A stretch of DNA of 64,000 nt. It comes from CAZSSM01 sp964609385 (GTDB lineage: Bacteria; Planctomycetota; Planctomycetia; Isosphaerales; Isosphaeraceae). The stretch spans positions 1 through 64,000 of the forward strand of contig CAZSSM010000040.1 in assembly GCA_964609385.1 (NCBI GenBank). The letters are read 5' to 3'. Shown one piece after another: positions 52,626 to 62,327 of the stretch (position 1 is the stretch's first letter; each line of letters begins with the position of its first letter). A program made the position numbers and the translations under genes. The notes beneath the pieces are model-generated. The model saw nothing but the letters and a program-made list of their open reading frames with translations, did not search any database and was not told where the DNA came from.

Positions 52626-53947
52626 GCTTCGCTGGGATCGGTTTGGGATGGCGGAGTCGGCCGAGGATCTCCTTCCGTTAGTGGGCTCTTCGGCTCGCCC
52701 TCCACCTTTGAGGTGGGCGGGCTGGCCGGTTCCGTGATGGCCACTGGCGCAGGATTGCCGACAAATCGATCCCAAAGCTGACAAGCGTCATTAACGATTC
52801 CGAGACCGAGGATCAGCGTCACGACGAGGGCGACCCAATACAGTTTCCGTTCCGATTTCACCTCCTCGATGTTGACCAGGACCCCATAAGTCTCGGCCAC
52901 TTGGCGACCGACTTCGGCCGTGTCGCGGAAGTAGTTGAGATCCGAACCGATCTGGAGATGACGGCGCTGGACCAGCCCGGCCAACGAGAGCGGATGTGGC
53001 TCTAGGGCCGTGTCGATCTCGCGGAGATATCCCTGAAGCGTTTGCTGCGCCAGCTTGAGGCTATGTTGGACCCGCTCAATCCGGCATAGCACGCGGGAAT
53101 AGTTCATCAGGGCGCGTGACAAGGTCTCCATGCCGTGATGGAGATCCCAAAGCTTGCTGCTGTTGGGTGGTGGCAACGCCGACTGGACCTGATTCTCCCA
53201 GCGCTTGGCCTCGGGCTCCAGTTGCTCGTAGCGGGGCCAGAGGTCTTGAGTCGCTTTGAGGTAAGCGGTCAAGGCCAGCATGCCCTCGGCAAACAGGAAT
53301 TGGTCCCGTTGACGCTTCGCTTCGGGCTCGGTCGTTGTGTAGAGATCGAACCGGGGTAGGCCCTCGACCTCGTCAACCACATAGGCAAACAATCCCCACG
53401 GCGCGGCGTAGTATCGCCCGGGACCGTAACGCGTACGTCCCAGCGACTCCCAGTACTCATGCTGCCCGAAGAGTTCCGGATCGGTATCGTCCAGGGGATG
53501 TTCCAACTCGCCGGTCCAGACCCAACATTGACCGAGCAGATAGGGCCGGCTTGTTTCATCGGCAGAGCGGTCGGTGATTGGAGTCGGGAGACGGGTCAAC
53601 TGCTGATACGCCTCGTTGATCCAGTCCACGGCCGGCTTGGGGCCGTCCTGCTCGATGCCTCGAACAATCACGTATTCTTCGTGGAACCACAAGCCGTAAA
53701 AGTGGTGATTCCATTCGCCTTCATCCCAATGATCCCAAAGCTTGCCCTGACGCCAGGTGGTCTCCTCGCGCGTCGGCAAGTCGTTACCGTCGGGCAGCCA
53801 ACCGTCCGTTCGTAGCAGCGCTTTCAGTCGGACCCGGCGGTGCTCCGAATGCTCCACGGGCTCATCGTCGAACCAGTGGAGGTGCAGGAGAACGCGATAC
53901 AGGGTCTGGTCGCAGATCATCGCTGTGGTCGATGTAGAAGTGGCCAT
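52610..53947 (-). CDS. Membrane-tailed partner of the TPR-CHAT protease (CATRA-like)
   Basis: 445 residues. A soluble N-terminal domain (LYRVLLHLHWFDDEPVEHSE, then WNHHFYGLWFHEEYVIVRG) is followed by a helical region at about residues 215-375 (LHHGMETLSRALMNYSRVLC), one transmembrane helix (LYWVALVVTLILGLGIVND, about 385-403) and a Pro/Thr-rich tail. Together with a small gene and a TPR-CHAT protease on the same strand, this matches the layout of CATRA (caspase/TPR repeat-associated) conflict systems. The family assignment is from layout and overall pattern, not from a diagnostic motif. It is third in a three-gene operon with 7- and 13-base gaps. Confidence 0.5.
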   Translation of the reverse strand: MATSTSTTAMICDQTLYRVLLHLHWFDDEPVEHSEHRRVRLKALLRTDGWLPDGNDLPTREETTWRQGKLWDHWDEGEWNHHFYGLWFHEEYVIVRGIEQDGPKPAVDWINEAYQQLTRLPTPITDRSADETSRPYLLGQCWVWTGELEHPLDDTDPELFGQHEYWESLGRTRYGPGRYYAAPWGLFAYVVDEVEGLPRFDLYTTTEPEAKRQRDQFLFAEGMLALTAYLKATQDLWPRYEQLEPEAKRWENQVQSALPPPNSSKLWDLHHGMETLSRALMNYSRVLCRIERVQHSLKLAQQTLQGYLREIDTALEPHPLSLAGLVQRRHLQIGSDLNYFRDTAEVGRQVAETYGVLVNIEEVKSERKLYWVALVVTLILGLGIVNDACQLWDRFVGNPAPVAITEPASPPTSKVEGEPKSPLTEGDPRPTPPSQTDPSEATTQP

Positions 53948-53954
53948 TGCGGAC

Positions 53955-54260
53955 TCAATTCTGATCGCTTAGGAGTTGGTCTTTGGTGACCTTGGAATCA
54001 TTCTCTTCTTCGATGCGATCCAATCTGATTGAGATCTGGTCGAGGATTTCCTGGTTTCGACGATAGATGTGATTGAGTCTCCCGGTCGGATCGTCTGGCA
54101 CCTGCGCATTTTTCGCGTCGGGTCGGCGGTCCGCGACGCTGACCTTAAAGAGTCGAGACAGCGTACGTAGAGCGTGCTCGTGCTCGGTAGGTTTGAGAGA
54201 TTCCAGGCACTTGTCTAATGCTTGAAAAATCGAGATGACGTCAGATTGCGGGGCTGTCAT
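53955..54260 (-). CDS. Small helical protein between CHAT protease and membrane partner
   Basis: 101 residues. The first half is helical (VISIFQALDKCLESLKPTEH, EHALRTLSRLFKV). A short linker follows, then a C-terminal coiled-coil-like helix (RRNQEILDQISIRLDRIEEE). There is no signal or membrane segment. Its size and position fit the small associated protein of CATRA-like systems, probably an adaptor. AGAGGAA lies 8 bases before ATG 54260; the longer frame upstream overlaps the CHAT gene. Confidence 0.55.
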   Translation of the reverse strand: MTAPQSDVISIFQALDKCLESLKPTEHEHALRTLSRLFKVSVADRRPDAKNAQVPDDPTGRLNHIYRRNQEILDQISIRLDRIEEENDSKVTKDQLLSDQN

Positions 54261-54273
54261 GAATCGGTTCCTC

Positions 54274-56803
54274 TCAAGGATGGACAGTCGCGGGGAGGCC
54301 GCGTCCTCGAAGGGGATCGGCGGAGCCATAAACGCCGAACGCAGCCCAGTAGTAGGGATGCTCGAACGGCCGACGACTGCGATGGGTCAATGCGCGGTAG
54401 GCGAGGGCGTGCTGATTGGACAGTTCGGGAGGTTCCAGTTTCCGAGCTTCTCGACCGCTGAGGTTGCGGAGCCAATCTTGGGCAGCCTTGAGCGCAGTGT
54501 CGATGGCCTCACCTTGAAGCAAATGCTCATACATCTTGCTCATCAGCAGCGCGGTCGGGGGGTCCAACACCGCCCACAACGACCCAACGACGGACTTCGC
54601 TCCGGCCAGAATAAACGCTGCGGGCAATCCGAGGTACTCTTCCCCTCGACTCCCCGGTCGGAAGCCGTTGGCCGATTCGCACGCGGAGAGCACCACCAGG
54701 CGCATCCGCGAGAGCCGCAACTCGCTGAGGATCCGCTGAATGGTCAACTGGGTCTGGTTTGCCAATGCGATCGCCGAGTCCAGCGGTTTGATTGGGTTCC
54801 ATGCAGCGTGGCAACTGAGGTGGCCGACAGCGCGGTGGGCGATTTCTCGGAGAACATCCTCATCGGTCGCGTTGGAGCCGACGAGGTTGAGAAAGGCTTG
54901 GTCGTCGCTCACCTCCAGAATCGCAGCCCGAATCCGCTCCACCTCCATTTGACTGAACGGGAGGTCGCCCTGAGGATCGGCGACGCCCAGACCAGGGACC
55001 CAATCGGGGCAGGACCGCTCCTGGCAGCGCTGAAGGATCCAGGCCGAGGGCGCGTAGGTAATGTTCACATCGTCTTGGACATAGCGTCGGTCACCGTCGT
55101 GTTCCTTGAAAGCGGCGTGGAGCGGGACCAGTGAGAGGTATCCGCCTGCGATCAGGACGATGCGGTCAATCTCGTCTTCCAAGAGGGCTTGATGTACGGG
55201 TCCCATGATCGATTCGTAGAGTTGCTTCAATGTCTGATCCATTTGGGCCATCCAGGTCTCCGCGTCGATCACTCGCTTTCGATACCGATCGTAGCTTCCA
55301 AGCCATCCACTGATCTGACCGTCGTCATCGTGACGTTCGATCATCCAGCCGGCGAGTCGTTCTTGCGTCAAATCGGGGAGATCGATGCAGCGGATTTCGT
55401 TGGGTCCCCGGACGATCAGGGCGACCCCGCGCTCCTCACCGGTCCAGATGTAGACCAGGGCGCGGTCGAGTTTCGCGGCGAGTTTGCCGATCGCTTGTGC
55501 CGATGGGGGACGGGCTCCCGCGAAGAAGTCGGGATCCTGCTCGATCAATTGGCCCTCAACGTCCCGAACTTGCCGACCGAGGGCATCGAATTCTTGGGCC
55601 AGTGTGATTCTCGTCGCAGGTGACACATTGTCACCCGACATCCTCGTGTGGACTTGCTGCGCTTCGCGCTGGAGCCTCCGGTAGCGATCGGTCAACTCGG
55701 GAGCCTTCGTCTGTGGCAGCAGCTCCTCGGTAAACAGCAGTTCGGAAAGGGTGCGCGACCGTCCCGCCTCGATGGCTTCGAGCGCCCCGCAATAATCACC
55801 CAGCCGCAACCGGACCTCGACCAATCCGGTGACGAGCCCGAATTGGCGTTCCCAGACCGCTTGGCGGGCTTCAGGAAGCAGGCTGAACTGCCGCAATTTC
55901 TCGAGGACGTCAAGACCGCGTTCGAAGACAGCTCGAGCTTCCACCTGTTCATCGTGCTCAAGCCAATTCCGCCCCAGCAACCTCCAGGCTTTAGCGGATT
56001 CAGCCAAAGATCCGATCTTCTCCAATTGTTGGGCCGCTTCCCTCCAGCCCCGTCGTGCCAGGCTGAGGTTAGTTTGCGGCTCCCGTCCCAGCTCGGCGAG
56101 TGCTTGGCGGGCGTTGGCCTCGTTCATCCGGCATCGTGCCGCGTCGGGGCTTTCGGGTTCGAAGAAGGTGTTGGCCTGGGCGTAGAGCTCGCAGGCGTTC
56201 TCCAGATTGCTCAGTGGCTCCCGTCCCAGCTCGGCGAGTGCTTGGCGGGCGTTGGCCTCGTTCATCCGGCNNNNNNNNNNNNNNNNNNNNNNNNNNNNNN
56301 NNNNNNNNNNNNNNNNNNNNNNNNNNNNNNNNNNNNNNNNNNNNNNNNNNNNNNNNNNNNNNNNNNNNNNATCGTGCCGCGTCGGGGCTTTCGGGTTCGA
56401 AGAAGGTGGCGGCCTGGGCGTAGAGCCTGAATGCGCGGACGAGGTTCCAAATCGGTTTCTGACGATACTCCGCTTCCAAGAGATTCCCACAGAGTAGCCA
56501 GGCACGATATTGTAATTCGGGAACATGTCCGAGCTGACGGTGTATGAGATCGAGGAGTTGCGCCTTCGCCTCCAACACGGTGTGGGAACCAAGCGTGCGT
56601 AATGCGGCGGGGAATTCCGGAAGCAGCAGGATTGGGTACTGGTTGAACAGTTGATCGATTTGTTCGATTTGTTCGAGCGGCGCGTCGATCCAAGCCTGAG
56701 CCGCTCGGCGACCATTGCAGACGCCCAGCCAGTAATCGGGAGGAATCTGGTCCAAGTCGACCAACGTGGTCGGGTCGAACGGGGTCGGATCTGAGTTGGT
56801 CAT
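54274..56803 (-). CDS. TPR-CHAT caspase-like protease, interrupted by assembly gap
   Basis: One gene split by 100 N bases (56271-56370) that also shift the frame. The N-terminal 140 residues (MTNSDPTPFDPTTLVD onward) and a TPR array of 46-residue near-identical units (RMNEANARQALAELGREP, FFEPESPDAARC) lead into further helical repeats. The C-terminal CHAT domain of about 350 residues follows, with the His in AVGHLSCHAAWNPIKPLDSA and the Cys in LVVLSACESANG (Cys codon at 54679-54681). CHAT proteases are caspase-like cysteine proteases. The start is uncertain: no ribosome site is seen at 56803, nor at 56833. Predicted effector of the three-gene cluster. Confidence 0.75.
56078..56270 (-). repeat. 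138-base tandem repeat encoding TPR units
   Basis: The block beginning at 56078 recurs at 56216 (pitch 138 bases, 46 codons), and a third partial copy resumes after the N gap at 56371. At least 53 bases are identical between the two full starts. The near-identity at DNA level explains why the assembly broke here. Confidence 0.8.
56271..56370. other. Assembly gap (100 N)
   Basis: A run of exactly 100 N, the usual placeholder for a gap of unknown size, inside the TPR array. The flanking frames disagree, so the true missing length is not 100 bases; it probably contains one or more further 138-base repeat units. Confidence 0.95.
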
Positions 56804-57133
56804 GACGTGCACCATCGGTTGATCATGGAGCATGGGGCCAGTTGACCAGCTCGGTCAACAGCCGTCACATGCTCGAACATCGTGATCCATAATAGCCAGG
56901 TGGGCGTCCCAAGATCGAATCCCGCGACCATTTCGGAACGCTTTGCAAAGCGATTCGATGAGCCTACCCCGATCTCAAGCGAAATCGACGCCGATCGGTG
57001 AATAATGCAGTGATATCGGTTTCGACGAAGAATCCCAAAGCGCAGACCGATCGTTGCATCGTCTGAACAGGTTCGGGAAGAGAGCGGCGTCGCCCACCTT
57101 GCCACAATCGATGAGCACGGACGTTGCTCGCGT
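56804..57133. other. Gene-free stretch
   Basis: About 330 bases upstream of the CHAT gene and downstream of the sulfatase stop. It probably holds the promoter of the CHAT operon. No clear elements were found. Confidence 0.35.
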
Positions 57134-58555
57134 TTATGGAACCTCGGTTGGTTTGTCGCTCGTCACCGACTCGATCCAGGACTCGTGGCTCGTCATCAGT
57201 TGCTCGACGATCTCGGGGTGCTGGTCGGCGAGGTTGGTCGATTCGGTCGGGTCGGTGTCGATGTTGGAGAGGAACGGGACGGCCGGCTCGGGGAGCGCGT
57301 CGGGGTCGGTCGGGTCGAGGGGATTGCCCTGGAGCTTCCAGGGGCCTCGACGGACCGCCCAGCGGGCGCGGGGGCCTTGACCGGTCTGCCAATGCAGGTC
57401 GCGGTCGGCGTGCGGTGAGGGGACCTCGGCCGACTCGAGGGCCGGAACGAGGCTGAGGCCGTCGAAGTCGAGGGCCTCGGTCGTCTCGATCTGGCAGAGA
57501 TCCAAGAGCGTCGGGAACCAGTCGCAGCCATGCCCCACTTGAGCGCGCTCCACGCCCTCGTCGAGGTGGCCGGGCCAGGAGATGATCGACGGGACCCGGA
57601 TGCCCCCCTCGAACATGCTGAACTTGGCCCCGCGCAGGCCGCCCGAAGAGCCCCCGCCGTTGTGGGCGCGGACCTCGACCGAATGGCCGTGGTCGGACTG
57701 ATACACCACGATCGTGTCGTCGCGGAGCCCCAGTTGGTCCAGCACCCCCAGCAAGCGTCCGATCCGCTCATCGAGCGTCGAGACGAACGCCGCATACAGG
57801 TTGCGCGGATAGGGCAGGTCGCGGTAATGCTCCAACCATCGGAGGTCCCCCTGATACGGATAGTGAGGGACGTTGATGGCGAAATAGATGAAGAAGGGTT
57901 GATCCTTGTGGTCGTGGATGAAGGCCGAGGCCTCCTCGACCATCAGATCAGGGAAGAACCGGCCGGTCCGATCGATCTCGACCCCATTGCGCCAGAGGTC
58001 GTGACGGTTCGGCCCATTCCAATAGAAGAAATGCGAATAATTGTCGATGCAGCCGCCCATATGGCCGAACCGGACATCGAAGCCCTGGCCACCCGGCATT
58101 GTCTCGGGAGTATAACCGAGGTGCCACTTGCCGATCTGAGCAGTCGCGTAGCCGGCATCGGCGAACGCCTCGGCCATCGTGACCTGCTCGGTCGGCATCC
58201 CTGGGCGTCCGGAGGTCGAGGAAACGTTGCCCGGCACGCCAGCGCGGACCGGATAGCGACCCGTCAACAGGCCCGCCCTCGAAGGCGAGCAGACCGGCGC
58301 GGCGGCGTAGAACTGCGTGAACCGAATCCCCCGACCGGCCAAGCCATCGACGTGCGGGGTCTCTAGGTCGGTCGACCCGTAGCAGCCCAGGTCGGCCGAC
58401 CCCTGATCGTCGGTCAAAATCACCACGACGTTCGGACGTCTCGGCGATCCCTCAGAACCCTCCTGGCGGGTAGCCCCCGAGGGCTCGGCAAAGGCGATCG
58501 TGGGGAAGAGACCAGTCCAGGTCAGCGCGAGCAGGCCGATCGTCGTGATGCGCAT
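57134..58555 (-). CDS. Formylglycine-dependent sulfatase (arylsulfatase A-like)
   Basis: 473 residues with signal peptide (IGLLALTWTGLFPTIAFA). Catalytic features: VVVILTDDQGSADLGCYG (metal site), VCSPSRAGLLTGRYPVRAGV with Cys89 as formylglycine precursor, AQIGKWHLGYTPE, VVYQSDHGHSVEVRA and GLRGAKFSMFEGGIRVPSII. It is periplasmic or secreted and acts on a sulfated glycan or aryl sulfate; the substrate is not predictable. It lies 66 bases downstream of a YbaK-type gene on the same strand. Confidence 0.92.
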   Translation of the reverse strand: MRITTIGLLALTWTGLFPTIAFAEPSGATRQEGSEGSPRRPNVVVILTDDQGSADLGCYGSTDLETPHVDGLAGRGIRFTQFYAAAPVCSPSRAGLLTGRYPVRAGVPGNVSSTSGRPGMPTEQVTMAEAFADAGYATAQIGKWHLGYTPETMPGGQGFDVRFGHMGGCIDNYSHFFYWNGPNRHDLWRNGVEIDRTGRFFPDLMVEEASAFIHDHKDQPFFIYFAINVPHYPYQGDLRWLEHYRDLPYPRNLYAAFVSTLDERIGRLLGVLDQLGLRDDTIVVYQSDHGHSVEVRAHNGGGSSGGLRGAKFSMFEGGIRVPSIISWPGHLDEGVERAQVGHGCDWFPTLLDLCQIETTEALDFDGLSLVPALESAEVPSPHADRDLHWQTGQGPRARWAVRRGPWKLQGNPLDPTDPDALPEPAVPFLSNIDTDPTESTNLADQHPEIVEQLMTSHESWIESVTSDKPTEVP

Positions 58556-58621
58556 GGCGGGTTCACCGTCAACGGGGTGTCGCGACCCGCGCAGCGCATC
58601 GGAATGCAGCTCGGCGCGGGC

Positions 58622-59107
58622 TCAGCCGGCCCGTCGTCGCGTGGAGACCGCGTCGGGCCCGGCGAATCGCGAGGGCAGGGGACGCTCCAAAGCGAGATAG
58701 TCACGGTATCGGATCTCGAACGATTCGTGGCAGAGATTTCCCGAGACCAGAATCGTCGACGTTTGACCCAGACTTAGGTCGATCAGGCTCTGGATCCCGT
58801 AAAGCTGGCCGAACGGGGGCCGAGCCCCGAGTTGGCAATCGCCGAACAAGCGCTCCAGGTGATGCTCCTCGATCAGGCGGACCGGCCGGCCGTCCAGGAT
58901 CGCCGAGAGCCGATCCACCTGAATCCGATGCGAGGCCGGCAGGACCGCCAACCACGGTCGGCGCCCGTCCCAGATCGCGGTGACCTTGGCCACGCTCATG
59001 CCGGGTCGTCCCAACGATCGGGCGCGCCGGGAGGCGGAACCGGTCGGCTCGTGGAGGTGTCTCCGATACCAGACGCCTCGATCGCGAAGGAAGTCGGCGA
59101 TCATCAT
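58622..59107 (-). CDS. YbaK/EbsC-type aminoacyl-tRNA deacylase
   Basis: 161 residues. The YbaK/ProX-like fold is recognised from GMSVAKVTAIWDGRRPWLAV near the start, LSAILDGRPVRLIEEHHLER, the conserved LFGDCQLGARPPFGQLYGI and the final ILVSGNLCHESFEIRYRDYL. These proteins hydrolyse mischarged Cys- or Ala-tRNAPro or similar. Two ATG codons in tandem follow GGGGAG. It is divergent from rnpB. Confidence 0.82.
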   Translation of the reverse strand: MMIADFLRDRGVWYRRHLHEPTGSASRRARSLGRPGMSVAKVTAIWDGRRPWLAVLPASHRIQVDRLSAILDGRPVRLIEEHHLERLFGDCQLGARPPFGQLYGIQSLIDLSLGQTSTILVSGNLCHESFEIRYRDYLALERPLPSRFAGPDAVSTRRRAG

Positions 59108-59316
59108 GATAATCTCCCCTGCGTTGGTCGACCTCTCTCAGGTGTTAATCTCGACGCTCTAGGAAATATAGGGTCTTTACGAAGGATTGTTGAATGAACT
59201 GAGGGGACGTCCCGAGGTTTGGGGCGGTTGTGCGGGCCATCGACGCGTCCGGGGCTCAGCGATCGTGGGAATCGAGGGCCTGGTCCCGACAGGTTTTGGC
59301 GTCTAGAGTGGATGGA

Positions 59317-59760
59317 GGACCTGGCGGTCGGGATGATCGCTGCCGACTCGAGTGTGGGTGCTCGGGTCGGCGGAGGAAAGTCCGGACTCCGAAGGGCTCA
59401 GTGGTGGGTAACGCCCACCGCCCGCGATGGCGGGTAGGGAAAGTGCCACAGAAAAGAAACCGCCGGATCGCGCCTGGTTTTCGGACCGGTCGCGGCTTCG
59501 GTAAGGGTGAAACGGTGAGGTAAGAGCTCACCAGCAGGTCGGGTGACCGACCTGGCTCGGTAAACCCCACTGGGAGCAAGACCAAATAGGAGGGCATCGC
59601 CCGGAGTCTTCATGGCTCGGGGCAACGGGTCGGCCCGGCTCGTCACGACCCTCGGGTAGGTCGCTTGAAGCTGCGGGCAACCGTGGCTCCAGAGAAATGA
59701 TCATCCGGGACTCGATCCGTCGTGTCCCGACAGAATCCGGCTTACACGGCCGCCAAGTCC
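59317..59760 (+). ncRNA. rnpB: RNase P RNA, bacterial type A
   Basis: All universal blocks are present in order: GGAGGAAAGTCCGGACTCC (59370 region), AGAAACCGCCGG, GGTAAGGGTGAAACGGTGAG, TAAGAGCTCACCAGCA, GTAAACCCCACTGGGAGCAA, GACCAAATAGG, CGGGTAGGTCGCTTGA and CGACAGAATCCGGCTTACA. The ends were set by the P1 helix: GGACCTGGCGG (59317-59327) pairs with CCGCCAAGTCC (59750-59760) at 10 of 11 positions. As the catalytic RNA of RNase P it matures tRNA 5' ends. Confidence 0.95.
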
Positions 59761-59947
59761 CTTCGCCTCCAACGCGTGTCGTTTCCGTTTTGATTTCCGC
59801 GCCGCGACCGCCTCAAGGTCGATGTCGCGGCGATCAACCCTGCTATGGACGGTCCAACGATGGTACGACCGGCTCAGAGTCTTGCGAAGCGAGCAATCTC
59901 TGATAGTATGGATGCATAAGGTCTCGAATCCCTGGGGAGTTTCTTCG

Positions 59948-60274
59948 ATGTCCATGCCCGTCCCGATGGCCGTCACCACCGCGCCAACGTCTCGAAACCC
60001 GATGCGGTATCGTGGACTGATTGTGGACAGTTGGGCCGAGCCGTCGATCGCCTCACACCGTCGCGAGGCCAACTGCGTCACGTTACAGGTCCGCTTTACC
60101 CACGATCCCAAGCAGATTACGCTGCTGCATGTACCGCCGAGCCTGATCCCCGACGAGGACTGGTACCGCGATTTCCGCGAGAACCTCTGCCACGGGCTCT
60201 CAATCTCCATCGACGCAGTCCCAACCCGCGAGCCGTGGACCTATCGCGCTGTCACCTTCGAACTGGAACTCTGA
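59948..60274 (+). CDS. Small conserved-looking protein of unknown function
   Basis: 108 residues. An N-terminal Met/Pro/Thr-rich segment precedes a compact domain (YRGLIVDSWAEPSIASHRRE, VTLQVRFTHDPKQITLLHVP, WYRDFRENLCHGLSISIDAV). There is no signal or transmembrane segment and no family I recognise. GGGGAG lies 10 bases before ATG 59948. It stands alone downstream of rnpB; the codon pattern looks real. Confidence 0.5.
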   Translation: MSMPVPMAVTTAPTSRNPMRYRGLIVDSWAEPSIASHRREANCVTLQVRFTHDPKQITLLHVPPSLIPDEDWYRDFRENLCHGLSISIDAVPTREPWTYRAVTFELEL

Positions 60275-60699
60275 GACGGTCGAACACGTGCCATGCCCGT
60301 TCGTCGGCTCAGTCGATCAAGCCTCAAAACCGGCTGTGGTCGAGAGCCCTACTTCCTTCGGGTTCTCGATCATCGTACCTCGGTTACGTCCCCGAGTGTT
60401 TTCAGTCAAGCGATTCAATTGCACCGGTTAGCGTATTCAGATAATCGAATATCGTATGATAACTAACCGAGGCATTGGCGGATGCGTGTCGCGAGAACGG
60501 ATCGTCGCGACCAATTCGGTGTGTCGGACCACGTTTGCGAGCCGGTCGGCTCTAGGGAGTGGGTTCGGATCCCGTTGCGGAACTGATCCTCAGCTTGATA
60601 TCGAATCGTCTGTCGATATGATTCGGTAGCTTCCGGTCGAGGAGGCGTCCGATCCCCCCCATTCCCGATCGTCTGATCCGCGACACGAAAGGAGCAGCG
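60275..60699. other. Gene-free stretch
   Basis: About 425 bases between the small protein and the CbiA-like gene, including a lower-GC part around 60420-60470. No gene, RNA or strong promoter was identified. Confidence 0.35.
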
Positions 60700-62181
60700 A
60701 TGTCCGGTGGTCGACGTCTGGCCTTGGCGATCCCGCCGACGAGCCCCGACCCTGCTCCCGCCAGCCTGGCCCTAATGTCCGCCTTGGCCCGCCGACGCGT
60801 TCGCGTGCAACACTATCGATGCCGCGCCGACTTCGTGGGGACCGGTTGTATTACCCAAATTACCGGTCAACCGGGCCGTCACCTCGATGCATGGTTGATG
60901 AGCCCGCCGACCTATCGTGAGATCCTCAACCGAGGTGCTCAGGGTGCCGACTGGGTGCTTGTTGAAGGGACCCTGGCATGGGACCCGGTCTCGATCGACG
61001 ACGAGGCGAACCTCGCCGTCGGGGATGGTCCCGGACCGCTCCGTGTGATCGCTGAGTCGCTCGATTTGCCTGTCCTGGGGGTCGTGCCGGCCGAGGAGAT
61101 TCGTCTCGGTGTGGCGCAGATCTCCTCGGAGGTCGATGCTGTCCTGATCGACGGCGTCCGTTCCCCGCAGGAGTTTGAAACGCTTAGCCAACGCGTCCTT
61201 GACGACCATGCGCGACGGGTCGTTGGGGCGATCGAGCCGCTGGAAATGGTCCGTGAAGAGATCCGACGTCTCGATCGCGACGATTTCTTGGGCGAGACCC
61301 ACATCGACGCGTTGACCCGTAGCTTCCTGAAGTATGCCGACTGGGACGGCCTGGAACGGTTGGCGAACTGTTCGCGACTTTGGCACCTGAACCGATTCGA
61401 CGAGCATGGCCGCTCCGAGCATCGGCCCGCCCCCGAGATCGGTCTGGTCGACCGCCCGAGCAAGTTCCGAGTCGCCTACGCCCAGGACGAGGCGTTCGGT
61501 CGCTATTTCCCCGACACCCTCGAGATGCTCGAATCGTGGGGCGCCGAGTTGGTGGAGTTCTCTCCGCTCCGCGACGCGTTTTTGCCAAGCGAGGTCGACT
61601 TGGTCATGATCGGTTGCGGACCGATCCACGACCATCTGGATCGGCTGACCTCCAACCATAGTTTGATCGCGTCTCTATGCAATTATGTGTGCATGGGCCA
61701 TGCGCTTTACAGCGAGGGAGGTGGTACCGCCTACCTGGGTCGCTCGATCCAGGTCGACTCGGAGATTCGTCCCGGGGCCAACATTTTGCCGATCGAGGCG
61801 CGGTTCCGCCCGCAACGACCGATCCGACGGCCGGTCACCCGTTCCCTGCTCCGGACCAGTTGGTTGGGCGGTCTCGGGACGGAAGTCCGGGGCTACGCCT
61901 CCGGTCTCTGGGAGACCGGTCCGGTTTCGGGAGTTGCCCTGGCCCATTGCCCGCACAAGTCGGGGGTGTTGACCGAGGCCGGCGACCTGATCTATCACCA
62001 AAACGCCGTCGGAAGCTTGATTCATCTCTACCTGCCGGCGTTGCCCCAGTTGGCGCGTGGCTTCCTCGGCCAGGCGCGAAAAACCTCCTGTCCGAACCCG
62101 TCGGTCGGCCGAGACTTTGCCCCGACCGGATGGATCTTTGACCCACTTAAGCTCAACGCGGTCGATTTCCGTCGACGCTGA
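60700..62181 (+). CDS. CbiA/CobB-like protein with degenerate P-loop and glutaminase sites
   Basis: 493 residues. The overall layout is that of cobyrinate a,c-diamide synthase: an N-terminal dethiobiotin-synthetase-like domain (ARRRVRVQHYRCRADFVG, TGQPGRHLDAWLMS) and a C-terminal type 1 glutamine amidotransferase-like domain (LVMIGCGPIHDHLDRLTSNH, then MGHALYSEGGGTAYLGRSI). The nucleotide loop is AIPPTSPDPAPAS instead of the usual GxGKT, and the catalytic Cys of AECGG is replaced by Gly (SEGGG). It is therefore probably not an active cobalamin amidotransferase. AAAGGAG precedes the ATG. Confidence 0.7.
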   Translation: MSGGRRLALAIPPTSPDPAPASLALMSALARRRVRVQHYRCRADFVGTGCITQITGQPGRHLDAWLMSPPTYREILNRGAQGADWVLVEGTLAWDPVSIDDEANLAVGDGPGPLRVIAESLDLPVLGVVPAEEIRLGVAQISSEVDAVLIDGVRSPQEFETLSQRVLDDHARRVVGAIEPLEMVREEIRRLDRDDFLGETHIDALTRSFLKYADWDGLERLANCSRLWHLNRFDEHGRSEHRPAPEIGLVDRPSKFRVAYAQDEAFGRYFPDTLEMLESWGAELVEFSPLRDAFLPSEVDLVMIGCGPIHDHLDRLTSNHSLIASLCNYVCMGHALYSEGGGTAYLGRSIQVDSEIRPGANILPIEARFRPQRPIRRPVTRSLLRTSWLGGLGTEVRGYASGLWETGPVSGVALAHCPHKSGVLTEAGDLIYHQNAVGSLIHLYLPALPQLARGFLGQARKTSCPNPSVGRDFAPTGWIFDPLKLNAVDFRRR

Positions 62182-62260
62182 GCTGATTGCATGGAATGGG
62201 ATCACCGTCGATCCCCTTCTTGGTCTGAATCCGAACGCTGTCTCCGGGTCGGGCGAATTT

Positions 62261-62272
62261 CTCCGCGCGGAG
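62261..62272. terminator. Palindrome between convergent genes
   Basis: CTCCGCGCGGAG is a perfect 12-base palindrome between the CbiA-like and cheX stop codons. It has no loop bases and no T run, so terminator function is weakly supported. Confidence 0.25.
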
Positions 62273-62327
62273 CGTATCGCCTTCAAAGCTTCACCGCCGT
62301 CCGCGAGACGTAGAGATCATGTGTCAC

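Noticed and set aside
54274..56803. TPR-CHAT protein as the Craspase partner of the type III CRISPR system
   Set aside because: Craspase pairs TPR-CHAT with the single-protein gRAMP effector (Cas7-11). Here the effector is a multi-subunit Cmr complex 23 kb away, and the CHAT gene sits in its own three-gene operon.
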